The position numbers and the translations under genes were made by a program. The notes below the pieces were generated by a model that did no database searches, was not told the origin of the DNA, and was given only the letters and a program-made list of their open reading frames with translations. This document shows, one piece after another, positions 1 through 7,166 of a stretch of 25,776 nt of DNA. Each line of letters opens with the position of its first letter. The stretch's first letter is position 1. The stretch comes from Hominisplanchenecus_A murintestinalis (lineage in GTDB: Bacteria > Bacillota > Clostridia > Lachnospirales > Lachnospiraceae), in NCBI RefSeq assembly GCF_943193015.1, contig NZ_CALPCM010000038.1:1-25776 (forward strand), in the 5' to 3' direction.

Positions 1-133
1 ATATAGGCGTGGCAGGAGAAAATCTATGCTCCTGCCGATACATATCTATTTTTATCCCTATCTGGTTTAACCCATTATTCAATCTCTGTATAAATATTTT
101 TCTGGCGGGAAATATGCGTCTTATGAAGAGCAG
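1..133 (+). pseudogene. csn2: disrupted 5' part of csn2
   Basis: The csn2 reading frame is open upstream of ATG 134 back to base 71. The residues encoded there (a YKYFSGGKYASYEEQ stretch) resemble the N-terminal third of long Csn2 proteins, so the gene should begin further upstream. In the same frame a TAA at 68-70 interrupts it. A start at ATG 26, with AGGAGA at 14-19, lies in that frame but gives only 14 codons before the TAA. Another frame is open from the left edge to a stop at 153-155 and begins with an IGVAGEN peptide that could be the true upstream Csn2 sequence, which would imply a frameshift between about 24 and 90. Either way the 5' end looks broken. The edge of the window prevents a final decision. 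Confidence 0.55.
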
Positions 134-979
134 ATGCAGGATAATATACGCATAGAAGGAAGAAAGGTTGGAAGAAAATATTTTTCTGTTTTTCATGTTG
201 CTGCACGCGAAAGTTTAATTAATGCGATCAGAATTTCCAGGTCGAGTATGATGGCGCAGTATTTTTCGAATCTATGTATGGACTTCGAATGCCAAAATAT
301 TATAGATGAAATAGCCGAGGGGCTGGAACGTTTGTATCTGGAGCTAAACAGAGAATTGCAAAGTAACATGAAAATGCTAGAGATAGGATATAGTACAAAA
401 AGCATTATGGAAATTGTTCAGATTTCTGAGGTTTTTGGTGTAGGGGAAAGGGCATTAGAGAGTTTGTCAAATGTGGAACTGTTGGACACTTATCTTGAGC
501 TTTTATGGGAAATGCAGCGCAGAAAGCCGGAAAAATGTCTGGTGATTTTTGAAAATGTTGATCATTTGCTGGATTATTGCGCTTACAAAAAATTTTTTAA
601 AAAGGCAGAGCAGTTTTGTAAAGAATTCGACGTCTGGTTTATATTTTCAACAAGCATAGAGGGATTTGTAGTTGTAGATGAGCGAAGTATAGAAGGAATC
701 AATGTGGTAAATCATTGTATTTTTTCTTTTCCAGAACTGGAGCAGGTAGTGAAGTTTTTTCAAAATCAGTACCCATGCCAAATGAAGTGGGCTCCAGAAG
801 AGCTCTGTGGAGAGATACGGATGATTATTCAAAACATAGGGAACGAGGAGCATACGATTCATTTAAAAAGTAATGTACTTTTAAAGTTGCTCCAAGAAAC
901 GCTTTGCATCAAAACATCTGTGGAAAGCGGTTTAAATTCTTTAGAAAAGGCTTTTTTAATGGAAAAAGATGTGATATAA
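134..979 (+). CDS. csn2: type II-A CRISPR adaptation protein Csn2 (long, S. thermophilus CRISPR1-like form), intact 3' part
   Basis: This is the last cas gene before a CRISPR array, the usual place of csn2 in type II-A loci. Csn2 forms a tetrameric ring that binds DNA ends and is needed for spacer acquisition with Cas1, Cas2 and Cas9. The reading frame gives 281 residues from the first ATG. Central and C-terminal segments such as EKCLVIFENVDHLLDY and the STSIEGFVVVDERSIEGINVV stretch resemble, from memory, the long (about 350 residue) Csn2 of the S. thermophilus CRISPR1 system rather than the 220-residue S. pyogenes type. There is no good ribosome site before ATG 134, and homologous-looking sequence continues upstream, so this ATG is probably not the original start. 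A product starting here would lack the N-terminal part of the head domain. The call as Csn2 is fairly secure from context plus pattern; function is doubtful. Confidence 0.7.
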   Translation: MQDNIRIEGRKVGRKYFSVFHVAARESLINAIRISRSSMMAQYFSNLCMDFECQNIIDEIAEGLERLYLELNRELQSNMKMLEIGYSTKSIMEIVQISEVFGVGERALESLSNVELLDTYLELLWEMQRRKPEKCLVIFENVDHLLDYCAYKKFFKKAEQFCKEFDVWFIFSTSIEGFVVVDERSIEGINVVNHCIFSFPELEQVVKFFQNQYPCQMKWAPEELCGEIRMIIQNIGNEEHTIHLKSNVLLKLLQETLCIKTSVESGLNSLEKAFLMEKDVI

Positions 980-1034
980 TCATAGAGAGTTATCGTAAAA
1001 GGTGCTGAAATGTCAAGGAAGTTGTCGATTTGAT
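980..1034 (+). promoter_or_regulatory. CRISPR leader (very short)
   Basis: Only 55 bp separate the csn2 stop codon from the first repeat. The last seven bases, ATTTGAT at 1028-1034, match six of seven bases of the ATTTGAG leader-anchoring sequence known at the leader-repeat junction of type II-A arrays. This places the leader and the newest spacers at the csn2 side and sets crRNA transcription as plus strand. A 14-nt copy of repeat bases 22-35 lies inside it at 987-1000. Part of the array promoter may lie inside csn2. Confidence 0.6.
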
Positions 1035-2120
1035 ATTTTAGTACCTGAAAGAATTGAGTTATCGTAAAACAACATTATCTCCAAAATAATAACATCCTCA
1101 ATTTTAGTACCTGAAAGAATTGAGTTATCGTAAAACAAAACCGCTTGACATAGTGTACATTGTACAATTTTAGTACCTGAAAGAATTGAGTTATCGTAAA
1201 ACCTGCTGCGGGCTGTTGCTCCCACACTCTAATTTTAGTACCTGAAAGAATTGAGTTATCGTAAAACTCTGATTCTCATAAAATCACACCCTCCATATTT
1301 TAGTACCTGAAAGAATTGAGTTATCGTAAAACAGCAGGGCATTTGCGACAGCACTTACGCCCATTTTAGTACCTGAAAGAATTGAGTTATCGTAAAACCA
1401 CGTTTGATTCTGTTTTTATGGATATGGTATTTTAGTACCTGAAAGAATTGAGTTATCGTAAAACCACGTTTGATTCTGTTTTTATGGATATGGTATTTTA
1501 GTACCTGAAAGAATTGAGTTATCGTAAAACAGGGTTGTTCTTTATATCAATAGAATCAAATTTTAGTACCTGAAAGAATTGAGTTATCGTAAAACCTCAC
1601 TTCTACTGTCCCTATACCTTTTGTATTTTAGTACCTGAAAGAATTGAGTTATCGTAAAACTGGAAAGGCGGCTGCTGAACGCAGAAGGAATTTTAGTACC
1701 TGAAAGAATTGAGTTATCGTAAAACGACAAAGCAAGCGAATCAGGGCGCAAGGAGATTTTAGTACCTGAAAGAATTGAGTTATCGTAAAACCAACGTAGA
1801 ACGTATCATCACGCCATCTTATTTTAGTACCTGAAAGAATTGAGTTATCGTAAAACCCCAGAGGGTACAGTTATTTCTACTCCGGTATTTTAGTACCTGA
1901 AAGAATTGAGTTATCGTAAAACTGATCACTTGCATTAGCTAAACCCACTTTAATTTTAGTACCTGAAAGAATTGAGTTATCGTAAAACTCTGGGGAGTGG
2001 GCCTTTGGCAGAAGGGACATTTTAGTACCTGAAAGAATTGAGTTATCGTAAAACAAAGACCGACGCAAGGGCGCTTTTGAACGTATTTTAGTACCTGAAA
2101 GAATTGAGTTATCGTAAAAC
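1035..2120 (+). CRISPR. type II-A CRISPR array, 17 repeats and 16 spacers
   Basis: Seventeen identical 36-bp repeats begin ATTTTAGTACC and end TTATCGTAAAAC. They start at 1035, 1101, 1167, 1232, 1297, 1363, 1429, 1495, 1560, 1625, 1690, 1756, 1821, 1887, 1953, 2019 and 2085. Spacers are 29 or 30 nt. Spacers 6 (1399-1428) and 7 (1465-1494) are identical; the other 14 look unrelated. The plus-strand repeat aligns with the S. thermophilus CRISPR1 repeat (TTTT.GTAC near the start, a 3' end like AAC) and has the TTTTAGTAC start of many Cas9 repeats, so crRNA is read on the plus strand away from csn2. The final repeat is undegraded. No match of a spacer to the rest of the window was noticed by eye. 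Confidence 0.97.
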
Positions 2121-2145
2121 AAGCAAATATAAGATGGGAACTCGC

Positions 2146-2174
2146 GTGGCACGGTATCAGAGATACCGTGCCAC
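2146..2174. terminator. perfect hairpin spanning the uvrA stop codon, between convergent array and uvrBA
   Basis: GTGGCACGGTATC at 2146-2158 is the exact reverse complement of 2162-2174, with a 3-nt loop. The uvrA stop codon (2157-2159, minus strand) lies at the stem-loop junction, so the last uvrA codons form one arm. No T-run follows on either strand, so it is not a classical intrinsic terminator. It may protect the mRNA 3' end or separate uvrBA transcription from the array. Confidence 0.55.
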
Positions 2175-4994
2175 ATACTGTCCAGTGTAAGAACAGGTGC
2201 TTTGAGCTACTGTCTCAGGAGTTCCTTCTGCCACGATGGTGCCGCCTTTGTCACCGCCTTCGGGGCCGATATCGATGATGTAATCGGCCGTTTTAATGAC
2301 GTCCAGGTTGTGTTCGATGACAACGACAGTATTTCCTCCTTCTGAAAGACGCTGCAGGATTTCTATAAGTTTATGCACATCGGCAAAATGCAGCCCTGTT
2401 GTCGGCTCGTCCAGAATATAGATGGTTTTCCCGGTGCTGCGTTTGGAGAGTTCGGTGGCGAGCTTGATGCGCTGCGCCTCGCCGCCGGAAAGTTCCGTGG
2501 AGGGCTGTCCAAGGCGGATATAAGACAGACCTACATCGTACAGAGTTTCTATTTTTCTTTTGATAGAAGGAATATGTTCAAAAAATTCCAGCGCTTCTTC
2601 CACAGTCATATTCAGTACATCGTAAATGCTTTTTCCTTTATATTTTACATCCAGTGTTTCGCGGTTGTAGCGTTTTCCGCCGCAGACTTCACAGGGTACA
2701 TACACATCCGGAAGGAAGTGCATCTCGATTTTCAAAATACCGTCTCCGGAGCATGCTTCGCAGCGTCCGCCTTTGACATTAAAGCTAAAACGCCCTTTTT
2801 TGTAGCCTTTGGCTTTGGCGTCTGCAGTGCTGGCAAAGAGATCACGGATTTGGTCAAAGACTCCTGTATATGTGGCAGGGTTTGAGCGGGGGGTTCGTCC
2901 GATTGGCGACTGGTCAATAGCAATTACCTTGTCTAGCTGTTCGATACCGTCAATCCGCTTATGTTTGCCGGGAACCGTCCTGGCTCTGTTTAATTTCTTT
3001 GCAAGGGCTTTGTAAAGGATTTCGTTTACAAGCGAGCTTTTTCCGGAACCGGATACTCCGGTTACGCAGGTCATGACGCCCAGAGGGATAGTTATGTCAA
3101 TATTTTTCAGGTTATTTTCCTGTGCGCCGATGACTTTAAGATATCCTGTGGGCTGTTTGCGTGTGGAAGGCACGGGAATTTTCAGTTTTCCGCTCAGGTA
3201 TGCTCCGGTGATAGAGCCTTCTTGTCTCATAATTTCATCGGCAGTTCCCGCTGCGACCACGAGACCGCCGTGTTCACCGGCTCCAGGGCCGATATCCACT
3301 ACATAGTCTGCTGCGCGCATCGTATCTTCATCATGCTCCACGACAATTAAGGTGTTTCCAAGATCGCGCAGGTTTGTCAGTGTCCGCAGCAGCTTATCAT
3401 TGTCCCGCTGGTGAAGCCCAATGCTTGGCTCGTCCAAGATATAGGCGACGCCTACCAGACCGGAGCCAATCTGGGTGGCCAGCCGGATACGCTGGGCTTC
3501 GCCGCCGGAGAGCGTGCCTGTCGCCCGTGCCAGTGTAAGGTATTCCAGCCCTACATCTACGAGGAAACCTACCCGGGCATGGATTTCTTTTAAAATCTGC
3601 TTTCCGATCATAAGCTGATGCTCAGAAAGCTCTACAGTGTTCATAAATGTCTGTAAATCCCGGATGGAAAGGGAAGTGACCTCGTGGATATTTTTTTCGC
3701 CGACTGTCACTGCGAGCGCTTCTTTTTTCAGACGCTGTCCCTTGCAGGCTTTACACGGTGTAATTTGCATAAACGTTTCGTATTCCTGCTTAATGGTTTC
3801 GGAACCGGTTTCCCGGTAGCGGCGCTGCACGTTTCGAATGAGCCCTTCAAAGGCTACGTCATAAATCCCTTCACCCCTCTGCCCTTTATAATGTACTTTG
3901 ACTGACTTGCCATTGGTACCGTTAATCAGCATATCCTGTATAGTTTCAGGCAAATCTTCATAAGGCGTGTTCAAATCAAACTGATATTCGTTTGCCAGGG
4001 CGTCCAGAATTGCCCTTGTGTAGCTGCCCTGGTCTGTACAGGACTGCCATCCCATGACGGCGATTGCCCCGTTTGCTATGCTTAGGGATTTATCAGGAAT
4101 CATTAAATCCTCATCAAATTCCATCTTATAGCCAAGTCCAAAGCAGTCCGGGCAGGCGCCGAAAGGATTGTTGAAGGAAAAGCTTCGGGGTTCAATCTCA
4201 TCGATACTGATTCCGCAGTCTGGGCAGGAGAAGCTTTGGCTGAAACGCAGGGTTTCTTCACCGTTGACGTCTACGATTGCCAGTCCTTCCGCAAGCTCCA
4301 ATACGTTTTCCAGGGAATCCGTTAGTCTCTTTTCGATGCCATCCTTTACAACCAGACGGTCTACGATGATTTCGATATTGTGTTTCGTGTTTTTATCCAG
4401 AGTGATTTCCTCTGACAGTTCATACAGGTTTCCGTCAATCTGCACGCGGACGTAACCGCTGCGCTTTGTCTGCTCCAGCAGCTTTGCGTGGGTTCCTTTC
4501 CTTCCGCGCACTACGGGCGCCAGAAGCTGGATTTTGGAGCGCTCCGGAAGGGACATAATCTGGTCCACCATTTGGTCTACAGTCTGTTTCTTAATTTCTT
4601 TTCCGCATTTTGGGCAGTGGGGGATTCCGACTCTGGCATAAAGCAGACGGAAATAATCGTAGATTTCCGTCACGGTTCCTACGGTAGACCTGGGGTTGCG
4701 GTTTGTAGATTTCTGATCGATAGAAATCGCGGGAGGGAGCCCCTCGATGCTTTCCACGTCCGGTTTTTCCATTTGCCCCAAAAATTGCCGTGCGTAAGAG
4801 GAGAGGGACTCCATATACCGTCTCTGCCCTTCGGCATAAATCGTGTCGAAAGCGAGGGAGGATTTTCCCGAACCGCTCAGCCCGGTAAGAACGACCAGTT
4901 CATTTCTGGGAATGTTCAGGCTGATATTTTTCAAATTGTTTTCATTTGCTCCCCGGATTCGAATCATCGGTTTTTTGTCTTTGTTTTCCGTCAT
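2157..4994 (-). CDS. uvrA: excinuclease ABC subunit UvrA
   Basis: UvrA is the damage-sensing ATPase of nucleotide excision repair; a UvrA dimer loads UvrB on lesions. The 945 residues match the usual family length of about 940. Two ABC modules are visible: Walker A GLSGSGKSS near residues 38-46 and GVSGSGKSS in the second half, each with a LSGGEAQR signature, plus Walker B ILDEPSIGLH and ILDEPTTGLH. Zinc-binding CxxC pairs occur in the CPKC and CPDC segments of the first half and in CEAC/CEVC of the second half, the last being the damage-sensing zinc finger. The start has AGGAGG (cagGAGGaaact) just upstream. It lies 39 bp behind uvrB on the same strand and is almost certainly cotranscribed with it. 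The gene ends inside the hairpin that abuts the CRISPR array. Confidence 0.98.
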   Translation of the reverse strand: MTENKDKKPMIRIRGANENNLKNISLNIPRNELVVLTGLSGSGKSSLAFDTIYAEGQRRYMESLSSYARQFLGQMEKPDVESIEGLPPAISIDQKSTNRNPRSTVGTVTEIYDYFRLLYARVGIPHCPKCGKEIKKQTVDQMVDQIMSLPERSKIQLLAPVVRGRKGTHAKLLEQTKRSGYVRVQIDGNLYELSEEITLDKNTKHNIEIIVDRLVVKDGIEKRLTDSLENVLELAEGLAIVDVNGEETLRFSQSFSCPDCGISIDEIEPRSFSFNNPFGACPDCFGLGYKMEFDEDLMIPDKSLSIANGAIAVMGWQSCTDQGSYTRAILDALANEYQFDLNTPYEDLPETIQDMLINGTNGKSVKVHYKGQRGEGIYDVAFEGLIRNVQRRYRETGSETIKQEYETFMQITPCKACKGQRLKKEALAVTVGEKNIHEVTSLSIRDLQTFMNTVELSEHQLMIGKQILKEIHARVGFLVDVGLEYLTLARATGTLSGGEAQRIRLATQIGSGLVGVAYILDEPSIGLHQRDNDKLLRTLTNLRDLGNTLIVVEHDEDTMRAADYVVDIGPGAGEHGGLVVAAGTADEIMRQEGSITGAYLSGKLKIPVPSTRKQPTGYLKVIGAQENNLKNIDITIPLGVMTCVTGVSGSGKSSLVNEILYKALAKKLNRARTVPGKHKRIDGIEQLDKVIAIDQSPIGRTPRSNPATYTGVFDQIRDLFASTADAKAKGYKKGRFSFNVKGGRCEACSGDGILKIEMHFLPDVYVPCEVCGGKRYNRETLDVKYKGKSIYDVLNMTVEEALEFFEHIPSIKRKIETLYDVGLSYIRLGQPSTELSGGEAQRIKLATELSKRSTGKTIYILDEPTTGLHFADVHKLIEILQRLSEGGNTVVVIEHNLDVIKTADYIIDIGPEGGDKGGTIVAEGTPETVAQSTCSYTGQYVARYL

Positions 4995-5033
4995 AGTTTC
5001 CTCCTGTTTGCTGTATGTTTATGGCTGTATTGC

Positions 5034-7022
5034 TCAGTGCTCCAGCTCCTGTAGCTGCTTCTTCAATAGAATCATCTTATCACGCAGCAGAGCAGCTTCT
5101 TCGAAATTCAGCTCTGCTGCTGCCTGTTTCATTTTTTTCTGTATGTCTGCTGCCAGCTTCTCCAGCTCTTTTTTTGTCATGGATTCGGGGTCTATCTCAA
5201 AATCGTCGTTTTTCTTTTCTACTTCTTTTGAAATGCTGATTAAGCCGCGGACGGCTTTTTTGATGGTCTGCGGGGTAATGCCATGTGCTTCGTTGTACGC
5301 TTCCTGGATGCTCCGGCGGCGCTGTGTTTCTTCAATCGCCAGGCGCATGGAATCTGTTATGGTGTCTGCGTACATAATTACATGCCCTTCGGCGTTTCTG
5401 GCGGCGCGGCCAATGGTCTGTACCAGGGAAGTCTCGGAACGCAGAAACCCTTCTTTATCTGCGTCGAGGATTGCTACCAGGGTGATTTCAGGAATATCCA
5501 GTCCTTCCCTCAGCAGGTTGATACCTACCAGCACGTCAAATACATTCAGGCGCATATCACGGATAATTTCTGTCCGTTCCAGTGTATCAATATCGGAATG
5601 CAGGTACTTTACCCGGATACCGATTTCCCGCATATAGTCGGTTAAATCCTCAGCCATCCGTTTTGTCAGGGTAGTAATCAGAATTTTATTTCCTTTTGTT
5701 ACTTCTTTATTTACTTCGCCGACCAAATCGTCTATCTGGCCTTCTACCGGACGCACTTCTACGGCCGGGTCCAGAAGTCCTGTCGGACGAATAATCTGTT
5801 CTGCACGGAGCAGTTCGTGGTCTGCTTCATAATCCCCGGGTGTCGCAGACACGAAAAGCATCTGATCGATTTTACTCTCAAATTCCCCAAAGTTCAGCGG
5901 GCGGTTATCCTTAGCAGAGGGCAGACGGAATCCGTAATCCACCAGTGTGGTTTTTCTGGACTGGTCTCCCGCGAACATTCCCCGGATTTGCGGCACTGTC
6001 TTGTGGGACTCGTCAATAATAATCAGGAAGTCGTCGGGGAAGTAATCTATCAGCGTATGGGGAGTAGCGCCCGGCTCCAGCCCTGCCAGATGGCGGGAAT
6101 AGTTTTCGATGCCGGAGCAGAATCCAGTCTCTTTCATCATTTCAATATCAAAGTTCGTCCGTTCAGAAATGCGCTGGGCTTCCAAAAGCTTGTCCTCACT
6201 CTTAAACCAGCGTACGCGTTCTTCCAGCTCAGTTTCAATGTTTTTTGCCGCTTCAAGAATTTTTTCCATAGGTACTACATAGTGGGATGCCGGGAAGACT
6301 GCCGCATGTTCCAGACTTGTTTTTACCTCTCCGGTCAGCACGTCAATCTCTGTAATTCTGTCAATCTCATCTCCGAAAAATTCTACCCGGATAGCGGTGT
6401 CTGTATTCATTGCCGGGAAAATTTCCAGCACGTCTCCCCGAACCCGGAAAGTACCGCGTTTAAAATCCATGTCGTTGCGGTCATACTGGATATCGATCAG
6501 CTTGCGCATGACTTCATCTCTGTCTTTCTCCATACCCGGACGCAGGGAGATTACCATTTCTTTGTAGTCCACAGGGTCGCCCAAACCGTAGATACAGGAT
6601 ACGCTGGAGACAATGATTACATCCTTTCGCTCTGCCAGAGCCATTGTCGCAGAAAGACGCAGCTTGTCAATCTCGTCATTGATAGCAGAGTCTTTTGCAA
6701 TATAAGTGTCCGAAGAGGGGACGTAGGCTTCCGGCTGGTAGTAGTCGTAGTAGGAGACAAAGTATTCTACCGCATTATTCGGAAAAAATTCTTTAAATTC
6801 TCCATATAATTGGGCGGCTAATGTCTTATTATGTGCTATGATAAGTGTCGGTTTGTTTAACTGTTGAATAACATTTGCCATCGTAAATGTTTTACCGGAA
6901 CCGGTAACGCCGAGAAGGGTCTGAAACTGGTTGCCTTCCTGAAATCCTTTTACTAATTCTTCGATTGCCTGTGGCTGGTCGCCAGTGGGGGCGTATTGTG
7001 ATACTAATTCAAAATGATCCAT
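5034..7022 (-). CDS. uvrB: excinuclease ABC subunit UvrB
   Basis: UvrB is the helicase-like subunit that verifies damage and recruits UvrC. The chosen start (MDHFELVSQYAPTGDQP) gives 662 residues, the normal length, and has AAGGAGA seven bases upstream; the frame extends further but that extension is unlike UvrB. Visible are Walker A GVTGSGKT at residues 38-45, the beta-hairpin region YYDYYQPEAYVP that clamps DNA, the DESH Walker B box, helicase motifs VSATPGDYE and QTIGRAARN, and a C-terminal UVR motif (KKMKQAAAELNFEEAALLRD) that contacts UvrC. It is the first gene of a uvrB-uvrA operon. A candidate promoter and a two-way terminator lie directly upstream. Confidence 0.98.
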   Translation of the reverse strand: MDHFELVSQYAPTGDQPQAIEELVKGFQEGNQFQTLLGVTGSGKTFTMANVIQQLNKPTLIIAHNKTLAAQLYGEFKEFFPNNAVEYFVSYYDYYQPEAYVPSSDTYIAKDSAINDEIDKLRLSATMALAERKDVIIVSSVSCIYGLGDPVDYKEMVISLRPGMEKDRDEVMRKLIDIQYDRNDMDFKRGTFRVRGDVLEIFPAMNTDTAIRVEFFGDEIDRITEIDVLTGEVKTSLEHAAVFPASHYVVPMEKILEAAKNIETELEERVRWFKSEDKLLEAQRISERTNFDIEMMKETGFCSGIENYSRHLAGLEPGATPHTLIDYFPDDFLIIIDESHKTVPQIRGMFAGDQSRKTTLVDYGFRLPSAKDNRPLNFGEFESKIDQMLFVSATPGDYEADHELLRAEQIIRPTGLLDPAVEVRPVEGQIDDLVGEVNKEVTKGNKILITTLTKRMAEDLTDYMREIGIRVKYLHSDIDTLERTEIIRDMRLNVFDVLVGINLLREGLDIPEITLVAILDADKEGFLRSETSLVQTIGRAARNAEGHVIMYADTITDSMRLAIEETQRRRSIQEAYNEAHGITPQTIKKAVRGLISISKEVEKKNDDFEIDPESMTKKELEKLAADIQKKMKQAAAELNFEEAALLRDKMILLKKQLQELEH

Positions 7023-7077
7023 GAAAGTCTCCTTTATGAACGGATTCTGATTTGTTCTATTTGTTTTCAGCAGTAAT

Positions 7078-7086
7078 AGTATACCA
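7078..7086 (-). promoter_or_regulatory. candidate extended -10 promoter of uvrBA
   Basis: On the minus strand the sequence reads TGGTATACT, an extended -10 (TGn plus TATACT), about 55 bases before the uvrB ATG and downstream of the two-way terminator. The -35 region is poor, as often tolerated with an extended -10. No full LexA box overlaps it. Confidence 0.45.
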
Positions 7087-7097
7087 CTATCTAACGG

Positions 7098-7138
7098 AAA
7101 AGTACAGAACAAATCGCACGTTTGTTCTGTACTTTTTT
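7098..7138. terminator. bidirectional intrinsic terminator between the YitT-family gene and uvrB
   Basis: GTACAGAACAAA (7102-7113) pairs exactly with TTTGTTCTGTAC (7121-7132) around a 7-nt loop, and flanking AAAA/TTTT can extend the stem to 16 pairs. A T-run (7133-7138) follows on the plus strand and TTTTCC on the minus strand. It ends transcription of the YitT-family gene before the uvrB promoter. Confidence 0.75.
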
Positions 7139-7166
7139 CGTACAAAAGTTCTGAAGTTCTATGGAT

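Noticed and set aside
1145..1168. TTGACA and TACAAT within spacer 2, resembling a promoter
   Set aside because: The gap is only 12 bases, too short for a sigma-A promoter, and it lies in a spacer.
1013..1225. Minus-strand frames through the CRISPR array with a repeated FYDNSILSGTKI peptide
   Set aside because: The repeated peptide is simply the translation of the CRISPR repeat; there is no ribosome site and the frames depend on spacer lengths.
1877..2176. Second repetitive minus-strand frame in the array that looks like a repeat protein
   Set aside because: Same cause: translated CRISPR repeats plus spacers.
5817..6809. Long plus-strand open frame (330 codons) opposite uvrB
   Set aside because: It is antisense to the conserved uvrB gene, has no ribosome site, and its product has no recognisable family pattern.
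2157..7022. Functional link between the CRISPR array and uvrBA
   Set aside because: They are convergent with separate signals; proximity alone does not support a shared system.
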